Source: Pestalotiopsis fici W106-1
Taxonomy: Eukaryota > Ascomycota > Sordariomycetes > Amphisphaeriales > Sporocadaceae
Assembly: GCF_000516985.1 (NCBI RefSeq)
Contig: NW_006917091.1
Span: forward strand, 1,812,977-1,876,976
Direction of reading: 5' to 3'
DNA: 64,000 nt
The notes under the pieces were generated by a model, which searched no databases, was not told the origin of the DNA, and saw nothing but the letters and a program-made list of their open reading frames with translations. Positions 55,332 to 64,000 of this stretch are shown here, piece by piece; positions within the stretch are counted from its first letter, which is position 1; the number at the start of each line of letters is the position of its first letter. The translations under genes and the position numbers were made by a program.

Positions 55332-55986
55332 TTACCATGACGACGAGTTACGAATAGTACATGATAATCTTGGGTTACAACGCAGAACCCCTCTCTTTCC
55401 CTTTATCCTCCTTTTCTGTTTTTTTTTCCCATTACTTTACCTTTTTTCCTATCGAGCATACACTCGGATTGGTTATCTATAGATTGTTCACGAATTGGAT
55501 AACGGGTGTTGTGGTTAGGTGGCATAATATCGTCTTGTAAGCGTACTCAGATTGAATATAATACCCCTTATTTTTACTTCAATTTGGAATTGATGGTCAT
55601 GATGCTTAAATGTAATGAGGCTTAATATGTTATATTCTACCTCTTTCATCACAGAACACCAACGACGGGCTGTTCTGCATGTGGACACAAAATGAAGAAG
55701 TGCCTCTCACAACAATTCCATGATCAACCCTACTCGGACGCCTGGTATATCACCCTCAAAAACACGACAGACCGTACTTCCATCATACATTCAGCTTAAC
55801 CCAGTCGGGACCATGGATGATACCAGGACTCCTGCAACCCTCATACACGCGTGAAAACAATGAGACAATAAGTGAACGCTCCCAGATGCTCAGACAGCAG
55901 CTACCAGAAAAAGACATGAGCCCTCGCAAGTAATTTCAAACCTCCGTAACGCGCTGGATTCCGTAAAACTGAAGTGGATTGCCAAA
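55332..55986. other. Convergent intergenic region, no gene seen
   Basis: These are the 3' flanks of the DUF2417-type gene and the disordered-protein gene. The stretch is AT-rich and T-rich, consistent with polyadenylation signals. Confidence 0.6.
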
Positions 55987-57276
55987 TTAAGATTCTTCCC
56001 TAGGCTCTTTGAATGGTAGGCTGCTGAGTGATGAATGCCGGCTAGCGCTTGATCGGGAACCGCCAGACGAGCTCGCTATCGTTTGGAAAGACTGTCTAAG
56101 TCTCTTCTTGCGTTCTGTCTCCTTTCTTAGGACGTCTTCAGGGTCAAGGCCACGGCCGGATGGTTTGATTGCCTCTGGAGGCAAAGTCGCTGTAGGAATG
56201 TGGAGTTTTGCGGTAGCTCTCGGATCGTCGGGGCTAGTACCAGCACGTTTGAATGCCTCTTTCTTGTAGTTCTTCAGAGCCTGTGTAGATGGCTCAGAAG
56301 TTGATAGCCATTCTCTGATATGCGACATCCACCCTCCCCTGCTTTCCTTACCCTTGCGGGCTTTCGCTCCATCTTGCCTACCAACTCGCAACTCTTCGCT
56401 CGAAGTGATGGAGCGGCGCCGTATTTGCTCCATGACAAGACCTCGGCTGCCTTGTCGAAGGGCTTTAATCGGTGAGATGACCACAACGGTGTGGTCCTTT
56501 AACCCAAGCTGGTTATCTTCAAGACGAGAATCCTTCCTGTGGGCTTTCACAACAGGTGCTCCTGAACTTGAGACAGGCCTCCTAGACCTCTCGTCATCGA
56601 AGTCAAACAATTGAGAAAGCTCGAGCGACCTGGCAGCTCTTTGATGACCCAGCAGGCCACTTCGACAACGAATTGCAATGTTGGACGAGTGGCTATGAGT
56701 TCGCTCCTCGCCTGATGTATTATCGACAAGTTTGGTTCGCTCGCTTTGAGTAGTCTTCAACGTATGAGATTGGAGCGACTGGTTCTGCGCCCTCACGTTT
56801 CCCTGAGACGTATGCTTCTTGTTTCCAACTTCGATATTTTCTCTCAAGGTGGTGCTTTTTGTAAAACTGTTCGATGGCCGCAAATCGATAGGGCGGCGAT
56901 CCTGCTGAGAGACGGATGGAATGGGGTGAGAGCGTTCAACACCAACTTTCTGAGTAGTTGTATTTGTAGATGGTAAGTAGGAGTTTTTGTGCTCTAGTTC
57001 GACAGTACCGGCTCTCAAAATGTTATCTGGAGAAAAGCTGCAAATAACACCACGCTGATTCCAGGTGGTCGGACCAACGAGACAGGACGTAGGTTTTGAC
57101 GCAGGTCTAGTATCTAATGTGATACTCGTAGGATATGAAAAATTCCTCAAGACTGGATTTGCGGGTGTCTGGGGGGAAGTTGGTGTTTGTGAAGGTAAGG
57201 GTAGGTTCTCTGCGGAGATCTCCAGGATATCTGAAGTAGAAGCCTCTAGCTTCGTGGGTCGGGCGAAGCCACGCAT
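55987..57276 (-). CDS. Disordered hypothetical protein
   Basis: A single frame of 429 residues starts at the ATG at 57276 (MRGFARPTKLEASTS); the frame is open further upstream but only from a non-ATG codon. The protein is Ser/Thr/Arg-rich and largely disordered. Short ordered-looking pieces are SLELSQLFDFDDERSRRP, HTVVVISPIKALRQGSRGLV and GGWMSHIREWLSTSEPSTQA. The C-terminus is basic then Ser-rich (ERKKRLRQSFQTIASSSGG). I recognise no domain. Length and sustained openness argue for a real, lineage-restricted gene. Confidence 0.7.
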   Translation of the reverse strand: MRGFARPTKLEASTSDILEISAENLPLPSQTPTSPQTPANPVLRNFSYPTSITLDTRPASKPTSCLVGPTTWNQRGVICSFSPDNILRAGTVELEHKNSYLPSTNTTTQKVGVERSHPIPSVSQQDRRPIDLRPSNSFTKSTTLRENIEVGNKKHTSQGNVRAQNQSLQSHTLKTTQSERTKLVDNTSGEERTHSHSSNIAIRCRSGLLGHQRAARSLELSQLFDFDDERSRRPVSSSGAPVVKAHRKDSRLEDNQLGLKDHTVVVISPIKALRQGSRGLVMEQIRRRSITSSEELRVGRQDGAKARKGKESRGGWMSHIREWLSTSEPSTQALKNYKKEAFKRAGTSPDDPRATAKLHIPTATLPPEAIKPSGRGLDPEDVLRKETERKKRLRQSFQTIASSSGGSRSSASRHSSLSSLPFKEPREES

Positions 57277-59464
57277 AGTTTGACAGAAAGCTCCGACTGG
57301 CTCGGTGCGGGAGACGATCAAAACGCGATGACAGATTAGAAAACTACGACGACTTTGCCCTAGTCCGCAAGTGCTTCGTCGTGCCGAAGTGTGTGCTGGG
57401 AATCCAGCCAGCTGGGTTCAAGCTTGAGCTGAGCTTGCTAGAGAGTGGGGATATAGCGTATAGTCGAAGTGGGCTTGGGCGGTGTTCGCACTTCACGAAA
57501 GACCCTCCAGTGGCGCGAGATCTAGCGAGCAAAGTTTATGAAAGTAGTGTCTGCTAAAAGAGTCCCGCTCGTCCCGGTCAAACGGTGTGAATGGGCGGAC
57601 GGTAAGGGATCGACAAGCCTGGTAATTAAATCTCGGGAGAACCGCCGCTGTCAAGATGGGACTTTCGGATTTGTTCTAGACTTTGTGGCCAGGCATGGAA
57701 TGCAGAATACGGCTGGCTATAAAGAATGATCAGCGTTGTCATGAGCGTGAGACATCTTTCACGTGGTTGGTATAGAGTGAATACCTGACTGCCTAGGAAT
57801 TTAATCGTCGACGAAACAGACCTAAGCTGTTTGTTGTACAGGCTCAGTAGTGCTGCGAACCACTTGATTACTTACAAGACCATTTCTCCAGCTCCGACAA
57901 AATGCTCTGGCGTTGATAATGCCTTTGGCGACTTGATTGGTGGCATGCACAATTGAGTTACTGGTTGATTCTTGGCTATGGCGCGGTGGCACACACGAGA
58001 CACACATGCAGAAACCATGTGGAAGGAGACTGACTGGAGAGAGCGGAAAAAATGCGACTATCTACATGCAGAGCAACCCGAAACGCCTCCAGTGGAAAGG
58101 GTAGACGTCACGTAGTGCAAGCGCAATAAAGAAAAGAAGGCGCGATGCAAAGGCGCCACATCTCAATGTTCTTCTTCTTCTTCTTCTTCTTCTTCTTTTC
58201 GATTGCCAGGTCCCACTTTCCTTTCCATCCAAATCATCCTTCTGTGATTGACGCACTATTTCATGGTAAGATGCTAGATATCCGACCGGGCCATTGGAAT
58301 TACCTCCCTCACCGGCACCTTGTATTATTTAATGTACATGGTAGACTAAAGCAGGATTGAGAATCAATGGAAGTCTTGACTAGTCACATGTGCCGACATC
58401 CAAGAAACCCCAGATCTAGCCATTATCTGGCTTGCCTGGATACTTAGCTCAGATCATGTCGATATTCTTAGACCTCTGTATTCCTGTACAACCAAGGGTT
58501 CCCTGTAGAGCAAAAAATGTGCAATTCCGGGCGGCTGGTCTACTAAGAGTAACACATTTCCTCGAGCCCGCTAAGGATAGAGAGCCTAGATGAACGAATC
58601 TTGGTACTAACATCTCTCAACTGCTCCAGCTGCCCTACCTAGCGTGTTAGTGGGCTGACCGAGCTGGCTTTTCAGCTAATAGTCTTCCAAATAGCGTCCT
58701 TCTAGCTGGCGTGGAGCGAAAAGCAAGTTGCATTGCGGGTTCAGAGCTAAAAGGTAACACCGGCCGACTTGTGCGTTCTCGTCCAGGTGACAATGGCTCA
58801 AATGAGTTGTCCCATCTCTGGTGCAATCTCCATTGGGCTGAGGCTGATATTGACAGGCAGAGTTTGGTTCTGTATCTGGGATAGTTAATGTCGGGATATT
58901 TGGCAACAAGTGTCCCGAGACATTGGCGAGAGGTAACCCAAGTCCAAGTCTCTTCTCAGTCTTGTAGTTTGGACTGGAACTCCCTCTTCCATGTCTTTTC
59001 TCGAAGCTTGCAGCAGGTGAGTAATCAGGAATGCAGATATTGGGCATACCTCACTCCAGCCATCGCCTATCCTACACGGCTCGCAATTCAGGACTCAGTT
59101 TAATCAAACAGGTTCAGCAAAGCTATTGCAAGTATCGAGTATTTCTGAAAATGCCAGTCTTGGATACGGCACAGACGAGTCACGCCTGGCCTGAGATCCA
59201 GGATTCATGTTGAAATACCCTCATGAATGGCATGAATGGTGCATGACTAATCGCATTGATCACATCACAATTGATGGAGAAATCTAATTTTCCCAAGTCT
59301 TTCCTAGTCCGTATATCGTTCCTCGTAAAGTCTGTAATCTTTAACAAATACCCAAGCTCGCTAAATCTTTCCAGTCCTACGCCAATGTAATACACAAGAT
59401 CCCACCTGCGTGCCGATATAGTTGCTCACAAATCAAGAGAGAGACAGTGGCTTTCCTCTTACAT
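57277..59464. other. Long spacer, no gene seen
   Basis: About 2.2 kb between two minus-strand genes. The longest frame (58676-59047, minus) is low in domain-like features. It includes the TTC microsatellite listed separately. Confidence 0.55.
58171..58197 (+). repeat. CTT microsatellite
   Basis: Nine or so CTT units in a row, in apparently non-coding DNA. Confidence 0.9.
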
Positions 59465-61307
59465 TCACATACACATGAAGGCAGAAACCACCAGACCCGT
59501 CGCGACATACAGCATGCTATAGCTTGTTGCCCTCCCTGCTTGATTACTCGGTGTTGGCGACGGGCTGCTAGTTGTGGTCGGGGAGGAGGGCGTACCTGTG
59601 CTACTGTCGGCGTCGCAGCCATCGTCATACGCGTTTCCAGTATCCAGGTTCGTCCCGCTCTGGTTATTGTACGCCAGCCTGATTAGTGTATTGTCGTTGG
59701 CGTTGTATTGAGGCCAGCCGCCGCCGTATGATAGGAGACCCTTTTGCGGATCCTTGGCGAATGCTGCCCACGCGCCGCGCATGTACGACGATATATCGTT
59801 TTCAGCGTCCGTGTTGGTAACGACGGACTGAGGTACGGTTCCGAAGAGGATCGGTAGCTGTGCCAAGTTTCAATTCAGTAGTGGGCCGAAGTATGTATGA
59901 TTAGGGGAGAAGTAAAGGGAGCGAAAAGTACACTCACCTCACAGGTATGATAAGCACCGCTCGGCGGATCATCAGTCAGTATCGTGTTGGGAAAGGCCCC
60001 AAAGTACCTATACCTCCATACGGGAGCTCCAAGCTGTACAGACGCTTGAGCTCGCGCCGCCACGGGACATACAAATATGTCCTGCTCTTGAGCGTCGTAC
60101 ACGTCCTCGGTCGCCTTGAATTGTGTCAGCGCCCGGGTCAGGCCGGGCTCAAAGTCGGTGTGCCCAACAAGCATTGGCAGATTTGCGGGCGTCGCGGTCG
60201 AGTAGTCCGACAAGACTAGCTTGTCGTCCACAACTGGTCCCCAGGTGGGCTCGGTTGCAATCGCTGACAAGACCTTGGTGGCTGGCAGTTCCTGCATACA
60301 ACTTAGGACATCGGATGAGCTACCGCAGCCGGCGTTCGAAGACGCGCTTTGCCACTGATCTGTTGCCGTATCTTGGTCCATGAAGCTATTCGACGTGGTC
60401 ACACCACTCTGGCTGATGAAGCCTGTGACAATGGGATCGTCGGTCCAGGCATACGAGTAAATGTCGACTGAAGAGCCGCCTGCACTCTGGCCGAAAATCG
60501 TGATCCTATCCGGGTCGCCCCCAAACCCTTCAATGTTGTCTCTTATCCACTCTATCGCCAGTCTTTGATCTAATAGACCAAGGTTCCCTGTTATGTCCGG
60601 GTTACCCGGAAAGCCGAAGATATTCATACGGTAGCTTGAACATCGTCAGTCATTGGTTACAGCTCTGGTCGCTCACAGTGATGCATACTTGAAGCTCACG
60701 AGTACGATATCTTGCTCGTCGGCAAAGTACTGTCCATTATACCATGATATGCCCGATGCGCCAGTCTTGTAACCACCGCCATGTATCCATACCTGCTGAG
60801 CATAAGCAAAGTTGTTCTCTTCTTTGATTCAAGTAATTGACTTGCCAGCACGGCCTTCTTGTCATCTCCAGTCTGCGGCTTGGTCCAGATATTCAACGTC
60901 AAGCAATCCTCGTCTTGGCTAGGTATGGTAGATCCATAGTCCATGAGCAAGGCAATACCTGCATCGGTAAGGCCAAGACCAGACAAGGCACCCTGACGCT
61001 TTCCCGTACCCGACAGTGACAGGAAAGGTTGCATACAAGCGTGACCAAAGTCGGTAGCAGCAATAAGGCCGGTGCCATTGAATCTAACGCTCGGCTGGAA
61101 TCGCAGGTCATCTATAGGCGGTTGCGCGTAAGGAATTCCCAGATACTCCGAGACCTCGTCGGCATCTGCTGCAGCATGGCCCTTGATTGATCCGCTCGAG
61201 GTTTGGACAATCTGGCCAACCCTCCAGTCCGTCACGGCTGCATCGGTGATTCTGATGAAGACTATTATATGTAGACATTGGATAAGAAATGTAGTGTAGG
61301 AAACCAT
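59465..61307 (-). CDS. Type-B carboxylesterase/lipase, secreted and probably GPI-anchored
   Basis: Exons 61307-60846, 60792-60689, 60634-59938 and 59857-59465 give 551 residues. Residues 1-23 form a signal peptide. The type-B signatures are present: SQDEDCLTLNIWTKP, oxyanion hole HGGG (158-161), nucleophile elbow GQSAGGSS with Ser239, acidic residue probably Glu351 (GHTDFEPGL) and catalytic His418 (GAYHTCELPILFG). The C-terminus has a Ser/Thr/Pro-rich linker (STGTPSSPTTTSSPSPTPSN) and a hydrophobic tail ending FMCM, as for GPI anchoring to the cell surface. Intron 1 uses a GC donor (GCAAGT) and CAG acceptor; only this choice joins KKAVL to VWIHGGG in phase. It hydrolyses carboxylic esters; substrate unknown. 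Confidence 0.92.
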
Positions 61308-62288
61308 CCTAGGTATCCAAAGTGGTGGTACTTGGATATGGAAAGGTTAGTGGTATATAGAGTTACTTCTCTACCGTACTAGAGAGCTCACTATACTGTT
61401 TCGCAAAGAGAGCATGGGATTGCGTGATATTCTTGGCAGAGGGCGAAACAGAACATATGACTTGTAAAGAACAGACGAAAATAGCCAGTCTGGTCGGGTA
61501 AAGTACCGACAGCCACTAGGGCACTTATAAGGCATCGGTGAGGCCTCGCGCCCAGTTGTGTGCGGGTTTCAGGAGCAGAGAGATTGATATTAACCCGCCC
61601 CCATCTCACATGCAAGCTGTGGGAGGACCGAGCGATTGGACGAGTTGCGCTGGAAAAGAAACATTTGGGGGTTACATTGGGTTGGATCGCCCTGCGCGAG
61701 ACGCTGGAACAGGGATGTACAAATGAACCTTCAAAGATATGTACTGCCACAATACGATAGGCCGCTTATACTATATGGCTTATAGGTGTAATGATACCGA
61801 GGTGATATCCAAGAGATTACAACGATGAGCTTGATATGCTATAGACGTGCGTGTGTTGGACAGAGGAAAATACGTATTGCCTAGAATGGCGTTATTGGAT
61901 TGCAATTCTTGTTCAAAATATGATTTGTCTAGAAACATCAAGATACATTGCGGTGGTATTGAAATACTGGAGTTGAAGAACCATTCAGCCGAGATCCCGA
62001 TTCATGATCCGATGCTTCCATTGGGTTGGGATGAAAATCATGCGATAGGGCTTTGTTACTACAACAGGAAGGTGAGTAGTACACCGAGGCGGCAAGTCGC
62101 GACGAAACAGGATCAAGAGCTAGGACATCAGCAGCGAGCTCTGGGCTGCATCTAATCAATGGAAATGTAATGATGATCAAACTACGTCATTATTCAATGG
62201 TATTAGAATCTCATAAGAGTTCCTGTGGCAGTGAGCTGGCTTGTGAATAGTTTGCTGCGTTCGATATTGGTTGGTATAATTACCTACA
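61308..62288. other. Intergenic, no clear gene
   Basis: Promoter of the carboxylesterase gene and downstream flank of the small gene candidate. Frames around 61847-62180 are open on both strands; neither is convincing. Confidence 0.5.
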
Positions 62289-62564
62289 TTATGTATACGG
62301 CCGGAGACGGGTGGGTCCATAGGTCATGGCCGAGGCGACTGCTCGGGGGCGGACCTCCGCCTGTACTGTGACAGTTTGGTTACATTCACGTAGGTCTGTA
62401 CATATGCAAACGGTCAAAGCTACCTTGAGACCTGGAGTGATATTATTCCCGGTACCATCATACGAATACCTGTCTACCTGATTAGCTAAGTGCTGCAACC
62501 ATTGCCTTTCGGTCGCTTGTGGTGCTGAGGTGTCATTGCCAAGGCCCGAGGCTGTTCCTGTCAT
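62289..62564 (-). CDS. Small gene candidate, 70 residues when spliced
   Basis: Starting at ATG 62564, the frame MTGTASGLGNDTSAPQATER is followed by a possible helix (RQWLQHLANQVDRYSYDG). A GT-AG intron of 63 nt (62423-62361) would join PGLK to AEVRPRAVASAMTYGPTRLR and end at TYGPTRLRPYT. Because the intron is a multiple of three and has no stop, a retained-intron form of 91 residues is equally readable. The composition looks like a real small protein, but I do not recognise it. It is divergent from the Ala/Pro-rich gene at the right edge. Confidence 0.4.
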   Translation of the reverse strand: MTGTASGLGNDTSAPQATERQWLQHLANQVDRYSYDGTGNNITPGLKVALTVCICTDLRECNQTVTVQAEVRPRAVASAMTYGPTRLRPYT

Positions 62565-63541
62565 TTACGCCTCGTCGTTCGGCCGAGGGAGAAAAACAAA
62601 AAAGGAGGGCGATTCCTTTGATTTTTCACAAACAAATGGTTTGCATATTGTGATTGGTCTGAGAGAGTGGTAATTCCTTTTGAGAATTTACTTTCGGGTG
62701 TTGGCTGACTTTGATGTGGCGCCGACCGCTACAAACGATGGTTCAGCGAATCTTCCAATGTCGTGCTCTAAGGGCTATTGGGAACAAATATGAATAGATA
62801 TTTTCTGTAGACAAATATTGAAAATTGATTGTCTTTTCTATCACATTACCTAAAATTCAACAGAAACCTACTTTGACGCATTAGACCGCCGAGTGAAGAT
62901 TGTAACGTCGCGCAGGTACGTGGTAGAATAGATGGCAATTTCGAGCTATTCCTCAGATCGATAAACAAATACATAGTATGTTTACAAGTCAGGGCTTCGA
63001 AAACATCATGAAAACAATTCGCAGACGAGTTTGCAGGATAATAAAACCCCTACGATGCGTACCAGTAATTTACCTTCTGCTAGATTCTAGACCCTGGCAA
63101 CTTGGTGCCGATTTAGAGTGCAGATCACTAAGGGGTCCACTGTTGTGCAGCTGTCGAACCCCGCCACCTCTAGCTCTTGACCTTGCGACCAATGAAATCA
63201 CACCACTCTGGTCCTGCCGCTGACTATCTGACGCATGTTTGCCCAAAATCTCCCCATCGTGGTTGCAGCGTTGTTCCTGCCCGTAGGCGCATGGTCAACA
63301 TTGTTGATTACTACAACAATTCTGATTGTAAGGTACTCGCTCGTCAGCGCTGAATAAAGATTTCAGCAGCATACTTACTTCTCTTGGCATATCATAGCGC
63401 TGTGTCCAGATTTCAAGGCGCGTGTGTGTGTGCCCGAAAGTATACACACCGAAGACGAATCGGGCTGTTGGCCCCAACGGTCTAAATAAAAATATAGAGA
63501 GGGAGGTTCCAGCTAGAAGACTTGAGCCCAAGGCAGCCGGT
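62565..63541. other. Divergent intergenic region
   Basis: About 1 kb between the small gene candidate (minus) and the Ala/Pro-rich gene (plus). No gene is seen; it should contain both promoters. Confidence 0.55.
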
Positions 63542-64000
63542 ATGGCAGGCAACTCGGCCCCAGGCAACGTCCAAGAGACTCCGGTGCCTGTTCCAAAGCC
63601 TCAGATTCTCCAGGCCCAAAGCCAAATTCACCAACCCAACCCAACAGCACCCTCCGTTCCAACTGTTGCAGGGGCTCCTGCCTCGACAGCCGTGGACAAC
63701 AAAGGACATGTTGCAGCTGGTTCTACTGCTCAGTCTGCATCCATGACACAGCCTCCCAACTTAGCAGGACAGGCACAGGTGAATCCGCAGCCTATTTCCC
63801 GTTCTGCGTCAGTTCCAGCCGTGCAGACTCCGGTTCCAGCCCCAGTCCCACCGCTCATGGCTCCGGCGCCAGCTACAGGGGTTCCGGCACCGGCATTGGC
63901 ATCGGCATCGGCAGCAACACCGGCAACAACAACGCCGGCAGTGCAAGCAGCATCTTCTGCATCCCCATCATCAGGACCGTCAAAGGTGACACTATCTACA
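63542..64000 (+). CDS. Start of an Ala/Pro/Ser-rich low-complexity protein (runs off the right edge)
   Basis: An ATG at 63542 opens a frame that stays open for all 153 codons to the window end. The start is MAGNSAPGNVQETPVPVPKP, followed by Gln-rich and then Pro/Ala-rich repeats such as VPAVQTPVPAPVPPLMAPAP. No folded domain is visible yet. Proteins of this kind at their N-terminus are often transcriptional or chromatin regulators with a domain further on, but that part is outside the window. A GT in the last codons could be a splice donor. Confidence 0.65.
   Translation, partial: MAGNSAPGNVQETPVPVPKPQILQAQSQIHQPNPTAPSVPTVAGAPASTAVDNKGHVAAGSTAQSASMTQPPNLAGQAQVNPQPISRSASVPAVQTPVPAPVPPLMAPAPATGVPAPALASASAATPATTTPAVQAASSASPSSGPSKVTLST

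Noticed and set aside
58676..59047. 123-codon minus-strand frame
   Set aside because: No recognisable motif, and overlapping frames are open on the other strand.
1..64000. CRISPR arrays, insertion sequences and ribosome-binding sites
   Set aside because: The DNA is eukaryotic, with spliced genes; no regular spaced repeats or transposase frames were seen.

Overview
The window is nuclear DNA of a filamentous ascomycete (Pezizomycotina, most likely a sordariomycete). Genes are interrupted by short introns of about 50-75 nt with GTRNGT donors. The gene content is typical of that group: a HET-domain protein, ankyrin and STAND-N-like proteins, a P450, an MFS drug-efflux-type carrier and a BBE-type oxidase. 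The core genes (BRR2, NPL4, RFC2, a PWWP reader) are fungal in form. A 100-N assembly gap (3950-4049) sits inside a long homopurine tract.

Left part (about 1-33.4 kb) is accessory. After the N-terminal part of an unknown coiled-coil gene (minus strand, cut by the window edge) come an eight-exon P450 (1473-3444) and a DHA2-type MFS transporter (5154-7102). Next are two paralogues of an unrecognised polytopic membrane-protein family on the minus strand (7391-9922 and 15035-17604). They flank an ATP-grasp ligase-like gene (12322-14381). A secreted FAD-linked oxidase with both covalent flavin anchors follows (19636-21270). Then three minus-strand genes stand in a row: a C2H2/ankyrin protein (21472-24176), an 889-residue HET protein with a DUF7580-like C-terminus (24618-27287), and a six-exon STAND-N/ankyrin protein (28566-32249). 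A small four-cysteine secreted protein (32891-33359) closes this part. Long gene-poor, AT-rich spacers separate these genes.

Three of the accessory genes are broken as read here. The first membrane paralogue has an in-frame TAG where its sister has Trp. The STAND-N/ankyrin gene has an in-frame TAA inside an ankyrin repeat. The ATP-grasp gene needs two one-base frame corrections. Both nonsense changes fit CpA-to-TpA transitions, the signature of repeat-induced point mutation (RIP), but assembly errors are not excluded.

Right part (about 34.5-57.3 kb) is core genome: NPL4 (Cdc48 cofactor), a PWWP plus TFIIS-N/IBD-like chromatin protein, the intronless 2,234-residue spliceosomal helicase BRR2, an unknown coiled-coil protein, replication factor C subunit RFC2, a DUF2417-type membrane alpha/beta-hydrolase-fold protein, and a disordered protein. 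At the right end are a probably GPI-anchored type-B carboxylesterase (59465-61307), a tiny two-exon gene candidate, and the start of an Ala/Pro-rich protein that runs off the window.

Two groupings are worth attention. P450, MFS, ATP-grasp and flavin oxidase could be the remains of a biosynthetic cluster without a PKS or NRPS. C2H2-ankyrin, HET-DUF7580 and STAND-N-ankyrin look like an allorecognition or innate-immunity island. The undescribed piece with the clearest family signature is the paired membrane-protein family.
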